The notes beneath the pieces are model-generated. The model saw nothing but the letters and a program-made list of their open reading frames with translations, was not told the DNA's origin and searched no databases. A DNA stretch of 64,000 bases. Origin: Microbacterium oryzae. GTDB lineage: Bacteria > Actinomycetota > Actinomycetes > Actinomycetales > Microbacteriaceae. Both the position numbers and the translations under genes were made by a program. Positions within the stretch are counted from its first letter, which is position 1, and the number at the start of each line of letters is the position of its first letter. The stretch spans positions 310,001-374,000 of the forward strand of contig NZ_CP032550.1 of assembly GCF_009735645.1 (NCBI RefSeq). The letters run 5' to 3'. Shown here piece by piece: positions 43,600 through 52,103 of this stretch.

Positions 43600-43910
43600 C
43601 GATGTGGACGCCGATCCTCCTGGCGGCGGTCGCGTGCGCGGCGCTGAAGCTCGTGGGCTACGCCATCCCGCCGCGCTGGTTCGACGCCGCGCGACCCGCG
43701 CGCATCGTCGACCTCCTCACGGTCGCCCTCCTCGGCGCGCTCGTGGCGACCCAGACCCTGGGAGCGGGGCAGGCCATCCGGCTCGACGCGCGTCTGCCGG
43801 CGATCGCCGTCGCACTCGCGCTGCTGCGGATGCGCGCGCCGTTCCTCGTCGTCGTGGTGGGTGCGGCGGTCGCGGCCGCGCTGCTGCGCGCGCTGGGCTG
43901 GGCGGCCTGA
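43596..43910 (+). CDS. azlD: branched-chain amino acid exporter small subunit, AzlD family
   Basis: The 104-residue protein has about four helices and AzlD features: WTPILLAAVACAALKLVGYAIPPRWFD at the start and LRMRAPFLVVVVGAAVAAALLRALG at the end. It completes the two-part exporter with AzlC. Its ATG overlaps the azlC stop. The end is followed after 5 bases by the -10 box of the next gene. Confidence 0.92.
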   Translation: MTMWTPILLAAVACAALKLVGYAIPPRWFDAARPARIVDLLTVALLGALVATQTLGAGQAIRLDARLPAIAVALALLRMRAPFLVVVVGAAVAAALLRALGWAA

Positions 43911-43915
43911 GCGCC

Positions 43916-43921
43916 TACCCT
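43916..43921 (+). promoter_or_regulatory. -10 box of the 134-residue membrane protein gene
   Basis: TACCCT ends 6 bases before ATG 43928. Confidence 0.45.
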
Positions 43922-43927
43922 GGAACC

Positions 43928-44332
43928 ATGGGAATGGACCGCCTCGCGCACGTCATCACCTGGCTCGTCGCGCTGCTCGCCGGCGCCGTGTTCGGGGTCG
44001 CCGGCACGATCGGCCACGCGTACACGTGGGGCGTGCTCCCGGTCGGGATGGCCCTGGCCGCGATCGCGTGCGCGGGCCTCCTCGCCGCGCTGCGACTGCT
44101 CACCGACGACCGCTGGTCCGCCCTCGCGGCCGGACTCGGGATGCTCGCGGCCCTGACGATCTACTCGGGCCGCGGTCCGGGGGGATCGGTCGTCGTCCCG
44201 ATGCCGGCGCCGGGGGACTTCCCCTACGGATACGTGTGGACCTTCCTGCTCGCGGGCATCGTGCTCGTCGCCGTCGCCTGGCCCGACATGGCGAAGCTGC
44301 GCGCCCTCTCCGAGCGCACCCGCGCAGCTTAG
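43928..44332 (+). CDS. four-helix membrane protein of unknown function
   Basis: The 134-residue protein has four clear helices: VITWLVALLAGAVFGVAGTIG, LPVGMALAAIACAGLLAALRLL, SALAAGLGMLAALTIYS and FLLAGIVLVAVAWP. Between helices 3 and 4 lies GRGPGGSVVVPMPAPGDFPYGYVWTF, a conserved-looking external loop seen in small actinobacterial proteins of this position (DUF6113-like; recognised by pattern only). It precedes fdxA with 46 bases between, and ends in a weak hairpin (44342-44360). Confidence 0.65.
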   Translation: MGMDRLAHVITWLVALLAGAVFGVAGTIGHAYTWGVLPVGMALAAIACAGLLAALRLLTDDRWSALAAGLGMLAALTIYSGRGPGGSVVVPMPAPGDFPYGYVWTFLLAGIVLVAVAWPDMAKLRALSERTRAA

Positions 44333-44366
44333 GACCGCCTACCGGGCGGCGCACGCCCGGCACGCG

Positions 44367-44372
44367 TAGGAT
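44367..44372 (+). promoter_or_regulatory. -10 box of fdxA-dapC
   Basis: TAGGAT ends 6 bases before GTG 44379; a CCGGGCG/CGCCCGG hairpin (44342-44360) lies just upstream. Confidence 0.55.
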
Positions 44373-44378
44373 CGAGGG

Positions 44379-44699
44379 GTGACTTACGTGATCGCCCTTC
44401 CCTGCGTGGACGTCAAGGACCGCGCCTGCATCGATGAGTGCCCGGTGGACTGCATCTACGAGGGCGAGCGGTCGCTGTACATCCACCCCGACGAGTGCGT
44501 GGACTGCGGCGCCTGCGAGCCGGTGTGCCCGGTCGAGGCGATCTACTACGAAGACGACCTGCCCGACGAGTGGCAGGACTACTACAAGGCGAACGTGGAG
44601 TTCTTCGACGACATCGGATCCCCCGGCGGCGCGTCGAAGGTCGGCGTGATCCCCAAGGACCACCCGGTCATCGCCGCCCTCCCGCCGCAGGGCGAGTAG
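44379..44699 (+). CDS. fdxA: seven-iron ferredoxin FdxA/FdxC type
   Basis: The 106-residue ferredoxin begins [25 protein letters not shown] and continues with [25 protein letters not shown]. The cysteines fit one [3Fe-4S] and one [4Fe-4S] cluster, the mycobacterial FdxA/FdxC type, with the usual 40-residue C-terminal extension. It carries electrons in the cytosol, for example to cytochromes P450 or in stress. GTG 44379 lies 6 bases after TAGGAT, predicting leaderless translation. dapC follows after 3 bases, as in mycobacteria. Confidence 0.95.
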   Translation: MTYVIALPCVDVKDRACIDECPVDCIYEGERSLYIHPDECVDCGACEPVCPVEAIYYEDDLPDEWQDYYKANVEFFDDIGSPGGASKVGVIPKDHPVIAALPPQGE

Positions 44700-44702
44700 C
44701 CG

Positions 44703-45809
44703 ATGGGCGTCCGGGACCTCGCCGACTACCCCTGGGACGCCGTCGTCCCGTTTCGCGAACGTGCGGCCGCCCATCCCGGCGGTCTCGTCGATCTCTCGAT
44801 CGGCTCGCCCGTCGACCCGACGCCGGAGGTCGTGCGCAGGGCGCTGACCGAGGCGACCGACGCGCACGCCTACCCGCAGACGGTGGGGACGCCCGCCCTT
44901 CGCGAGGCGATCGTCGAATGGTACGCGCGGCGTCGAGGCGTGGACGACCTCGCCCCGCGGAACGTCCTGCCGACGATCGGCTCCAAGGAGCTGGTGGCGC
45001 TGCTGCCGACCCTGCTGGGTCTCGGCCCGGGCGACATCGTCGTGCACCCCCGCGCGGCCTACCCGACGTACGAGGTCGGCGCGCGGGTCGCGGGCGCGAC
45101 CGCGATGGCGGCGGACGACCCGGCCGAGTGGCCGGAAGGCGCGAAACTCATCTGGATCAACACCCCGGGCAATCCCGACGGGCGCACGTGGAGCGTCGAG
45201 GAGCTCGCGGTCGCCGTGAGCCGGGCGCGCGAGCTCGGCGCCGTGCTCGCGAGCGACGAGTGCTACGCCGAGCTGGGGTGGGATGGCCGGTGGGCGGATG
45301 AGCGCGTCCCGTCGGTTCTCGACCCGCGGGCGACGGGCGGCAGCCGCGCGAATCTCCTCAGCGTGTACTCGCTGAGCAAGCAGTCGAACCTCGCGGGATA
45401 CCGGGCGGCGTTCGTCGCCGGCTGCGCGCGCATCGTCGGCGACCTCCTCACCGCGCGCAAGCACCTGGGCCTCATGCCGCCCGCGCCGGTCCAGCACGCG
45501 ATGGCGGTCGCCCTCCGCGACGACGCGCACGTGACGGAGCAGAAGGAGCGGTACCGTGCGCGCCGCGAGACGCTCCGCCCGGCGATCGAGGCCGCCGGCT
45601 TCCGGATCGACCGCAGCGAGGCGGGGCTGTACCTGTGGGCGACCGAGGGGCGCGACGCCTGGGACTCGATGGGTCGGCTCGCCGATCTCGGGATCCTCGC
45701 GGGACCGGGGGTCTTCTACGGGCCGCACTTCCCGCACCACGTGCGCTTCTCGCTCACCGCGACCGACGAGCGGATCGCGGAAGCCGCCCGCCGGCTCGCG
45801 TCCTCGTAG
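44703..45809 (+). CDS. dapC: succinyldiaminopimelate transaminase
   Basis: The 368-residue fold type I aminotransferase makes N-succinyl-2-amino-6-ketopimelate a diamino acid using glutamate, in lysine and cell-wall DAP synthesis. Visible features are LPTIGSKELVALLPTLLGLG, WINTPGNPDGRTW, ASDECYAELGWDG and the PLP lysine in YSLSKQSNLAGYRAAFV. The near-fixed neighbour fdxA supports DapC over other class I aminotransferases. Start ATG 44703 follows the fdxA stop by 3 bases. dapD and dapE are 1.5 kb downstream, so three steps of the succinylase branch lie together. Confidence 0.9.
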   Translation: MGVRDLADYPWDAVVPFRERAAAHPGGLVDLSIGSPVDPTPEVVRRALTEATDAHAYPQTVGTPALREAIVEWYARRRGVDDLAPRNVLPTIGSKELVALLPTLLGLGPGDIVVHPRAAYPTYEVGARVAGATAMAADDPAEWPEGAKLIWINTPGNPDGRTWSVEELAVAVSRARELGAVLASDECYAELGWDGRWADERVPSVLDPRATGGSRANLLSVYSLSKQSNLAGYRAAFVAGCARIVGDLLTARKHLGLMPPAPVQHAMAVALRDDAHVTEQKERYRARRETLRPAIEAAGFRIDRSEAGLYLWATEGRDAWDSMGRLADLGILAGPGVFYGPHFPHHVRFSLTATDERIAEAARRLASS

Positions 45810-45869
45810 GTTTCCTTCATCGGAGCGGGCCATCCTTTGGGCGTTTTCGCAGGTGGGCGACACGACCGT

Positions 45870-45875
45870 TAGGCT
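45870..45875 (+). promoter_or_regulatory. gltA -10 box
   Basis: TAGGCT would start transcription near 45882, leaving a leader of about 105 bases, the longest plain leader in this window. Confidence 0.45.
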
Positions 45876-45987
45876 GTAGAGGCACAGCGTTCGCGCACTC
45901 GACCGAGCATGTGCCGGGCTGCCGATCGGCGGCCGAACGAGATCCAGGCGACAGACAAGTCGCGAAGACGATCCGCCAGGAGGCGCT

Positions 45988-47283
45988 GTGAGCGACGCGG
46001 GAATCCCGGCCGATAAGGCCACCCTCACGATCGGCGACAGGACGGCTGAGTTCCCGGTCCTGCAGGGCAGCTCGGGACTTCCCAGCATCGACATCTCGAC
46101 GCTCATGCGTCAGACCGGCCACACGACCCTCGACTACGGGTTCGTGAACACGGCCTCGACGCAGTCCGCCGTGACGTACATCGACGGCGACCAGGGTATC
46201 CTGCGCTACCGCGGCTATCCGATCGACCAGCTCGCGAAGAACTCGAGCTTCCTCGAGGTCGCCTGGCTGCTCATCTACGGCGAGCTGCCGAACGCCGCGG
46301 AGCTCGCGGACTTCGACGAGCGCATCCGCCGTCACACGCTGCTGCACGAGGACCTCAAGCGCTTCTTCTCCGCGCTGCCCGACGGCGCGCACCCCATGGC
46401 CGTGCTGTCGTCGGCCGTCTCTGCGCTCTCGACCTACTACGAGCACCAGTCCGACCCGGCGAACCCCGAGCACGTCGAGCTCAACATCGTCCGCCTGCTC
46501 GCGAAGCTGCCCGTCATCGCGGCGTACGCGCACAAGAAGTCGATCGGGCAGGCGTTCCTGTACCCGGACAACTCGCTGAGCTTCGTGGACAACTTCCTCC
46601 GCCTGAACTTCGGCGTCATGAGCGAGCCGTACGAGGTGAACCCGGTGATGTCGCGAGCGCTCGAGCGCCTGCTCATCCTGCACGAGGACCACGAGCAGAA
46701 CGCGTCCACGTCGACCGTGCGCCTGGTCGGCTCGACGGGCGCCGACCAGTTCGCGTCGGTCTCCGCCGGCATCCACGCGCTCTCCGGCCCGCTGCACGGC
46801 GGCGCCAACGAGGCCGTGCTCAAGATGCTGGCGCAGATCCGCGACTCGGGTCAGGGCGTGCAGCGCTTCGTCGAGCGCGTGAAGAACAAGGAAGACGGCG
46901 TGAAGCTCATGGGCTTCGGGCATCGCGTCTACAAGAATTACGACCCGCGCGCGAAGCTCGTCAAGGAGTCGGCCGACGAGGTGCTCACCGCGCTCGGCGT
47001 CACCGACCCGCTGCTCGACCTCGCGAAGGAGCTCGAGGAGATCGCCCTCCAGGACGACTACTTCCGCGAGCGTCGCCTGTACCCGAACGTCGACTTCTAC
47101 ACGGGCGTCATCTACAAGGCGATGGGCTTCCCCACGCGGATGTTCACCGTGCTGTTCGCGATGGGACGCCTGCCGGGCTGGCTCGCGCACTGGCGCGAGC
47201 TCACGCTCGACCCGAAGACGAAGATCGGGCGTCCGCAGCAGCTGTTCACGGGAGCGACGGAGCGGCAGTACCCGTCGGCGTGA
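45988..47283 (+). CDS. gltA: citrate synthase
   Basis: The 431-residue type II citrate synthase condenses oxaloacetate with acetyl-CoA. It has an N-terminal beta domain (ATLTIGDRTAEFPVLQGSSG), and the catalytic residues in LSGPLHGGANEAVLK (His), MGFGHRVYKNYDPR (His) and the Asp of NVDFYTGVIYKAMGFP. GTG 45988 has AGGAGG 6 bases upstream. A -10 box at 45870-45875 leaves a leader of about 105 bases. It ends at a 24-base-pair terminator shared with dapD. Confidence 0.97.
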   Translation: MSDAGIPADKATLTIGDRTAEFPVLQGSSGLPSIDISTLMRQTGHTTLDYGFVNTASTQSAVTYIDGDQGILRYRGYPIDQLAKNSSFLEVAWLLIYGELPNAAELADFDERIRRHTLLHEDLKRFFSALPDGAHPMAVLSSAVSALSTYYEHQSDPANPEHVELNIVRLLAKLPVIAAYAHKKSIGQAFLYPDNSLSFVDNFLRLNFGVMSEPYEVNPVMSRALERLLILHEDHEQNASTSTVRLVGSTGADQFASVSAGIHALSGPLHGGANEAVLKMLAQIRDSGQGVQRFVERVKNKEDGVKLMGFGHRVYKNYDPRAKLVKESADEVLTALGVTDPLLDLAKELEEIALQDDYFRERRLYPNVDFYTGVIYKAMGFPTRMFTVLFAMGRLPGWLAHWRELTLDPKTKIGRPQQLFTGATERQYPSA

Positions 47284-47292
47284 CGCGCCCCT

Positions 47293-47342
47293 GATGCCGC
47301 AGAGCCGGTCCCGGGATCTCCCGGGACCGGCTCTGCGGCATC
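47293..47342. terminator. 24-bp-stem bidirectional terminator between gltA and dapD
   Basis: A perfect inverted repeat with 24-base arms (beginning GATGCCGCAGAGCCGGTCCC) and only TC at the centre lies between the convergent genes. Confidence 0.92.
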
Positions 47343-47352
47343 CGCCGTGCGA

Positions 47353-48300
47353 TCAGGCGTGCAGCGCCTCGTTGAGGGTGGCGCCGGCGCCGCGACGACG
47401 CCGCACCTCCACGGCCCCGGTCGTCGAGTTGCGCAGGAACAGCAGGCCGTCGGCGCCGTGCAGCGACGCGGCCTTCACGAAGCGCGGGCGGCCATCCGCC
47501 GTCGGCGCCTCGTCGACGAGCGCGACCTTCGTGCCCGCGGTGACGTACAGACCCGCCTCCACGACGCAGTCGTCGCCGAGCGAGATGCCGATGCCGGCGT
47601 TCGCGCCGAGCAGCGTGCGCGCGCCGATCGACACCCGGTGCGTGCCGCCGCCGGAGAGCGTGCCCATGACCGAGGCGCCGCCGCCGATGTCGCTGCCGTC
47701 GCCGACGACGACGCCCTGCGAGATGCGGCCCTCGACCATCGAGGCGCCGAGGGTGCCGGCGTTGAAGTTCACGAAGCCCTCGTGCATCACGGTGGTGCCG
47801 GGGGAGAGGTGCGCGCCCAGCCGCACGCGCGAGGCATCGGCGATGCGCACACCCGGGGGCAGCACGTAGTCGGTCAGCCGCGGAAACTTGTCGAGGGACT
47901 GCACCTGGATGCCGGCCTGCTGGAGTGCGGGACGCAGGCGCGCGAGGTCCTCCGGGCGCATCGGGCCCGCGTTGGTCCACGCCACGTTCGGCAGGTGCGC
48001 GAAGATGCCGTCGAGGTTCAGCTCGTTGGGGCGCACGAGACGGTGCGAGAGGGCGTGCAGCCGCAGATACGCGTCGGGAGTGGACGCGGGCGCCGCATCG
48101 AGGTCGATCTCGATGCTCACCGGCTCGGTCGAGACCGCGCGGCGCTCATCGCCGCCCGCGAGACCCGCGAGACGCGCGAGCGCCTCGGCGCTGTCGCCCG
48201 CCGCGCCCGTGCCGAGCTCGCCGTACCACGTGTCGAGGACGGTGCCGTCGCCGGCGACCGTCGCGAGGCCGATGCCCCAGACCCTTCGTTCATCGCTCAT
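47353..48300 (-). CDS. dapD: tetrahydrodipicolinate N-succinyltransferase
   Basis: The 315-residue protein is the actinobacterial DapD type: an N-terminal alpha/beta part, then a left-handed beta-helix of hexapeptide repeats ([57 protein letters not shown]). It transfers succinyl from succinyl-CoA to tetrahydrodipicolinate. MEGRIS-type active-site residues (Glu in VEGRISQG) are present. ATG 48300 lies 6 bases after TAGCCT on the minus strand, back to back with dapE. Confidence 0.95.
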   Translation of the reverse strand: MSDERRVWGIGLATVAGDGTVLDTWYGELGTGAAGDSAEALARLAGLAGGDERRAVSTEPVSIEIDLDAAPASTPDAYLRLHALSHRLVRPNELNLDGIFAHLPNVAWTNAGPMRPEDLARLRPALQQAGIQVQSLDKFPRLTDYVLPPGVRIADASRVRLGAHLSPGTTVMHEGFVNFNAGTLGASMVEGRISQGVVVGDGSDIGGGASVMGTLSGGGTHRVSIGARTLLGANAGIGISLGDDCVVEAGLYVTAGTKVALVDEAPTADGRPRFVKAASLHGADGLLFLRNSTTGAVEVRRRRGAGATLNEALHA

Positions 48301-48306
48301 GCCTCC

Positions 48307-48312
48307 AGGCTA
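48307..48312 (-). promoter_or_regulatory. -10 box of dapD
   Basis: TAGCCT on the minus strand ends 6 bases before ATG 48300. Confidence 0.5.
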
Positions 48313-48347
48313 TCGGGCGGGCGGCGGCGGCCAGGATGGCCCCTGGC

Positions 48348-48353
48348 TAGACT
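48348..48353 (+). promoter_or_regulatory. -10 box of dapE
   Basis: TAGACT ends 7 bases before ATG 48361, in a 60-base divergent region shared with dapD. Confidence 0.5.
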
Positions 48354-48360
48354 CGACGCC

Positions 48361-49437
48361 ATGCCGACGCTCGATCTGTCCTCCTCCGCCGCCGACATCA
48401 CCCGGGCGATCTGCGACATCCCGAGCGTCTCGGACGACGAGCGCGCGCTCGCGGACGCGATCGAGGCGGCCATCCGCCCCCTGCCGCACCTCGAGGTGCA
48501 TCGCGACGGCGACACCATCGTGGCCCGCACCGCCCTCGGGCGCGCGCAGCGCGTGGTCATCGCCGGGCACATCGACACCGTCCCGGTGAATGCGAACCTC
48601 CCCACCCGCGACGTCGAGATCGACGGCGAGGCGTTCATCTGGGGGCGCGGCACCGTCGACATGAAGGCCGGAACCGCGGTGCAGCTCAAGCTCGCCGCCG
48701 AGCTCGCCGATCCCGTCGTCGACGTGACGTGGATCTGGTACGACCACGAGGAGGTCGACGCCTCGCGCAGCGGGCTCACGCGACTGGCCGCGAGCCGCCC
48801 CGACCTGTTCGCCGGCGACTTCGCGATCCTCGGCGAGCCGTCGAACGGGCAGGTGGAGGGCGGCTGCAACGGCACCCTCCGCGTCGTCGTGCGCACACAC
48901 GGGCGCCGCGCGCACTCGGCCAGGGCCTGGATGGGCGAGAACGCCATCCACGCGGCCGCTCCCGTGCTCGCGCGGCTCGCGGCGTACCGGCCGCAGGAGA
49001 TCGTCGTCGACGGCCTCGCCTACCGCGAGGGCCTGAACGCCGTGCGCATCTCCGGAGGCGTGGCGGGCAACGTCATCCCCGACGCCTGCGAGGTGGAGGT
49101 GAACTTCCGCTTCGCCCCCAGCCGCTCGGGCGAGGAGGCGGTGGCTCACGTGCGCGAGGTGCTCGAGGGCTTCGAGGTGGAGGTCACCGACCTCGCCGAG
49201 GGCGCCCGCCCGGGGCTGGATGCGCCGATCGCCCAGGAGTTCGTGCGCGCGGTCGGCGCCGAGCCGCGCCCGAAGTACGGCTGGACCGACGTCGCGCGCT
49301 TCTCCGCGCTGGGCGTGCCGGCGGTGAACTACGGCCCCGGCGACCCGAGCCTCGCGCACCACGACGAGGAGCGCGTGGCGGTCGCGCAGATCGAGAGCGT
49401 GGAGCGGAGCCTGCGCGCGTGGCTGACGGCCGGCTGA
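48361..49437 (+). CDS. dapE: succinyl-diaminopimelate desuccinylase
   Basis: The 358-residue M20 metallohydrolase removes succinate to give LL-diaminopimelate. Metal and catalytic residues are visible: AGHIDTVPVN (His and Asp), GRGTVDMKAG (bridging Asp), WYDHEEVDAS (catalytic Glu and ligand), GEPSNGQVEGGCNGT and the final HHDEERV. The dimerisation domain lies at about 180-290. It starts 7 bases after TAGACT, a predicted leaderless mRNA, divergently from dapD with 60 bases between, so both genes can be controlled together. Confidence 0.95.
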   Translation: MPTLDLSSSAADITRAICDIPSVSDDERALADAIEAAIRPLPHLEVHRDGDTIVARTALGRAQRVVIAGHIDTVPVNANLPTRDVEIDGEAFIWGRGTVDMKAGTAVQLKLAAELADPVVDVTWIWYDHEEVDASRSGLTRLAASRPDLFAGDFAILGEPSNGQVEGGCNGTLRVVVRTHGRRAHSARAWMGENAIHAAAPVLARLAAYRPQEIVVDGLAYREGLNAVRISGGVAGNVIPDACEVEVNFRFAPSRSGEEAVAHVREVLEGFEVEVTDLAEGARPGLDAPIAQEFVRAVGAEPRPKYGWTDVARFSALGVPAVNYGPGDPSLAHHDEERVAVAQIESVERSLRAWLTAG

Positions 49438-50645
49438 CCGCATCCCGCCTGCGGGACGTGCGGTCCTGGCCGGCGGCCGCTCGCGTCGGCGCGATCTACC
49501 TCGCCGCGCGGCTGGTGACGACGGGCATCATGCTCCTCGTCGCGCAGACCTCACCAGCGGACTCGCGCTACGGTCCGGACCCCGGGCTCGTCGACTACAT
49601 CCTCGGCTGGGACGCCCAGTGGTACTGGTCCGTCGCGGCGAGCGGCTATCCGACGGACCTGCCGTTGACGGACACGGGCGACGTGGCGGAGAACGCGTGG
49701 GCGTTCCTGCCGCTCTACGCCTGGCTCGCGGCGTCGATCGGGGGCGTGTTCGGCGCCTGGTGGGCGGGCGCCCTCCTGGTGTCGCTCGCCGCCGGATACG
49801 GCGCGTGCCTCGCGCTGCATGCGCTGCTGCGCGCGCGCTTCGACGACGGCCGCGCGACGTGGGGCGTCGTGCTCCTCGCGGCCGGCCCGCTGGCCGCCCT
49901 GTTCCAGGTGGGCTACGCCGAGTCGCTCTTCCTGGCGCTCCTCATCGCGGCCCTCCTGTGCATCGAGCGCCGCCGGTGGGGCTGGCTGTACCTCCTCATC
50001 CCGATCATGGGCTTCACGCGCCCGGGCGTGCTCGCGCTCGCGCTCCTCATCGGCCTCTACGGGCTGTGGCGGCTCGTCCCCGTCGTGCGCAGGACGATGG
50101 GGGGCCCGACCCGTGCCGAGGTCGGCCACATCCTCGGTTTGGGCGCGCTCGCGACGGTCGTGGGCTTCGCGTGGCCGCGCATCGCCGGCCTCGTCACCGG
50201 TGAGCCCGACGCCTACCTCGAGACCGAACTGGCGTGGCGCCGCGGGTGGACGGGCGACGACGGCGGCTTCGCGCCCTTCTCCGGATGGCCGCAGGCCGCC
50301 GCCGTGTGGGCGGACATCTGGGGCGTCCCCGTCGGGGCCGGGTACGCGCTGCTGGCGGCGCTCGTCGTCGTGGCGGCCGCGGTCATCCTGTGGGGGACGC
50401 GTCGAGCCGGCGCGGTGCTGTCGCTGTGGGGCGCGGCGTACGTCGTCTATCTCCTGGCCGTGTTCTTCCCGCAGTCCAGCGTCTTCCGCCTGCTCCTGCC
50501 GCTCGCACCGCTGGCCTGCGCGCTGCTCGCGTGGCCGCGTTCGCGCGCGCTCCGGGCGGTCGTGCTCGCACTGTGCCTCGTCGGTCAGTGGGCGTGGATC
50601 CACGGCATGTACGGCCTCGGGAACACGTTCTGGCTCATCCCATGA
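49419..50645 (+). CDS. membrane glycosyltransferase-like protein (PIG-V/GT-C type)
   Basis: The roughly 408-residue protein has about 10 helices. Early on it carries VDYILGWDAQWYWSVAASGYP, the W-D-x-x-W-Y motif of PIG-V-like and related GT-C mannosyltransferases, followed by AWAFLPLYAWLAASIGG and the later ALFQVGYAESLFLALLIAALL. Such enzymes use lipid-linked sugars on the outside face. The substrate is unknown. Start GTG 49419 overlaps dapE by 19 bases and has GGAG 9 bases upstream; GTG 49458 is an alternative. Confidence 0.8.
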   Translation: MADGRLTASRLRDVRSWPAAARVGAIYLAARLVTTGIMLLVAQTSPADSRYGPDPGLVDYILGWDAQWYWSVAASGYPTDLPLTDTGDVAENAWAFLPLYAWLAASIGGVFGAWWAGALLVSLAAGYGACLALHALLRARFDDGRATWGVVLLAAGPLAALFQVGYAESLFLALLIAALLCIERRRWGWLYLLIPIMGFTRPGVLALALLIGLYGLWRLVPVVRRTMGGPTRAEVGHILGLGALATVVGFAWPRIAGLVTGEPDAYLETELAWRRGWTGDDGGFAPFSGWPQAAAVWADIWGVPVGAGYALLAALVVVAAAVILWGTRRAGAVLSLWGAAYVVYLLAVFFPQSSVFRLLLPLAPLACALLAWPRSRALRAVVLALCLVGQWAWIHGMYGLGNTFWLIP

Positions 50646-50700
50646 CGTGCCGCGCCGAGCCGGACCGACGCGGTGGTCGTGAGAGCGCGCCCGCGACCGA

Positions 50701-50706
50701 TAAACT
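50701..50706 (+). promoter_or_regulatory. -10 box of the DUF3117 gene
   Basis: TAAACT would start transcription near 50713, with a short leader carrying GGAAAGG before ATG 50739. Confidence 0.45.
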
Positions 50707-50738
50707 GGACATCTGACCACAACGGAAAGGATGCCGCG

Positions 50739-50909
50739 ATGGCAGCGATGAAGCCGAGAACCGGAGACGGACCCATGGAGGCCGTGAAGGAGGGGCGCCT
50801 CATCATCGTGCGCGTCCCGCTCGAAGGGGGCGGGCGGCTGGTCGTCTCCGTCAATGACGAGGAGGCTCGGGAGCTGTACGGCGTCCTGGGCGACGTCGTG
50901 AACGCCTAG
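50739..50909 (+). CDS. DUF3117 family small protein
   Basis: The 56-residue protein reads MAAMKPRTGDGPMEAVKEGR, then LIIVRVPLEGGGRLVVSVNDEEARELYGVLGDVV, the conserved form across actinobacteria. Function is unknown; the short two-strand, one-helix form suggests a binding protein. ATG 50739 has GGAAAGG 8 bases upstream; a second ATG at residue 4 is possible. It is a single gene ended by the hairpin at 50923-50967. Confidence 0.93.
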   Translation: MAAMKPRTGDGPMEAVKEGRLIIVRVPLEGGGRLVVSVNDEEARELYGVLGDVVNA

Positions 50910-50922
50910 CCCAGCACGATCC

Positions 50923-50967
50923 AGAGCGGATGGCCGAAGTCGCGAGACGACATCGGCCATCCGCTCT
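50923..50967. terminator. terminator between DUF3117 and the methyltransferase
   Basis: AGAGCGGATGGCCGA pairs with TCGGCCATCCGCTCT (15 bases); inside it GTCG pairs with CGAC around CGAGA. Both arms contain the GGATGGCC motif. Confidence 0.85.
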
Positions 50968-50969
50968 TC

Positions 50970-51605
50970 TCATGCCCGGGAAGACACGTACAGCTGCAGG
51001 AGCCCTTCCTCGACCGTGGAGAGGGCGGCGATGACGGCGGGCGACGCCTGCGTCTCCTGCAGCAGCGTGCGGTAGCTGCGCGTGATCGGGTCGCGCTGCA
51101 CCGGGTCGGCCACGCGCCCGCCGTTCAGCACGCGCGGCACGAGGACCGTGCCGCCCGGTCGGGCCAGCCGCAGGCCGTGCTCGACGTAGTCGATGACGTT
51201 CGCCGCATCGGCGTCGATGAGGACGATGTCGTATGCCGCATCGTTCATGCGGGGGAGCACATCGGATGCGCGCCCGGTGATGAGACGCGCGCGCGCCATG
51301 GGCACGCGCGCGTGCTGGAAGGCCTCGCGCGCCGCCGAGAGGTGCTCGGGCTCGTTGTCGATGGTGGTCAGCACCGCGCGCGGGGCGCCGTGCAGCATCC
51401 ACAGGCCGGAGACCCCCGCGCCGGTGCCGATCTCGATGATCGCGCGGGCGCCGGTGGCGGCGGCGACCACCGCGCACTGCGCGCCGACGGCGGCGCTGAT
51501 GGGCGCGGCGCCGAGCTCGAGCGCGTGCTGACGCGCACGAGCGATGTGGTCGGGTTCCACGACGGTCTCGCGGGCGAAGCGCGCGACGGCGTCCAGTTCG
51601 CTCAT
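50970..51605 (-). CDS. O-methyltransferase family protein (Rv1220c-like)
   Basis: The 211-residue protein has the class I SAM-dependent O-methyltransferase pattern: IIEIGTGAGVSGLWMLHG (motif I), VLTTIDNEPEHLSAARE, YDIVLIDADAANVIDYVEHGLRLARPGGTVLVPRVL (D-A-D metal/substrate site). It resembles the mycobacterial Rv1220c group next to sigE. The methyl acceptor is not known. ATG 51605 has AGGAGGAA 5 bases upstream. Divergent from tatB across 75 bases. Confidence 0.88.
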   Translation of the reverse strand: MSELDAVARFARETVVEPDHIARARQHALELGAAPISAAVGAQCAVVAAATGARAIIEIGTGAGVSGLWMLHGAPRAVLTTIDNEPEHLSAAREAFQHARVPMARARLITGRASDVLPRMNDAAYDIVLIDADAANVIDYVEHGLRLARPGGTVLVPRVLNGGRVADPVQRDPITRSYRTLLQETQASPAVIAALSTVEEGLLQLYVSSRA

Positions 51606-51668
51606 GGGTTCCTCCTGACGATCCCTCCAGCCTACGTGCCACGCCGGGGGGATCCCACGTCTGCCCGG

Positions 51669-51674
51669 TACGCT
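51669..51674 (+). promoter_or_regulatory. -10 box of tatB
   Basis: TACGCT ends 6 bases before ATG 51681. Confidence 0.5.
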
Positions 51675-51680
51675 GTGATC

Positions 51681-52046
51681 ATGTTCTTCGGGCTGACCAT
51701 CGAGAAGGTGATGGTGATCGGCGTCATCGCCGCTCTCATCATCGGTCCCGAGCGGCTGCCCCGGTATGCGGAGGCGCTCGCGCAGTTCACCCGGCGCACG
51801 CGCGAGTGGGTGCAGGGCGCGCGCACGCGCGTGAAGGACGAGATGGGCGAGGACCTCGACGACGTGGATTGGCGCAAGCTCGATCCGCGTCAGTACGACC
51901 CGCGTCGCATCATCCGCGAGGCTCTCCTCGACGACGCGCCGCCGCCTCCCGCGCCGACGAGGACCGCGGTGCGGCGGACCACCCCGCTCGCGCGGCGCAC
52001 GTTCACCGCCGACGCGCCCCCGCCGTTCGACTCCGAAGCGACCTGA
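51681..52046 (+). CDS. tatB: Sec-independent protein translocase TatB
   Basis: The 121-residue protein has one N-terminal helix (LTIEKVMVIGVIAALIIGPERLPRYAEAL), with Glu early in the helix and the G-P-E-R-L-P turn typical of TatB, then an amphipathic helix (TRRTREWVQGARTRVKDEMGED) and a disordered Pro/Arg tail. With TatA and TatC it moves folded proteins across the membrane. The other tat genes are not here. ATG 51681 lies 6 bases after TACGCT. Confidence 0.9.
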   Translation: MFFGLTIEKVMVIGVIAALIIGPERLPRYAEALAQFTRRTREWVQGARTRVKDEMGEDLDDVDWRKLDPRQYDPRRIIREALLDDAPPPPAPTRTAVRRTTPLARRTFTADAPPPFDSEAT

Positions 52047-52103
52047 TCCGGTCCTGAGCGCCTTCCGGACCGAGGGCCGGCCTCCGGCCGTCTGCGACGC
52101 GCT

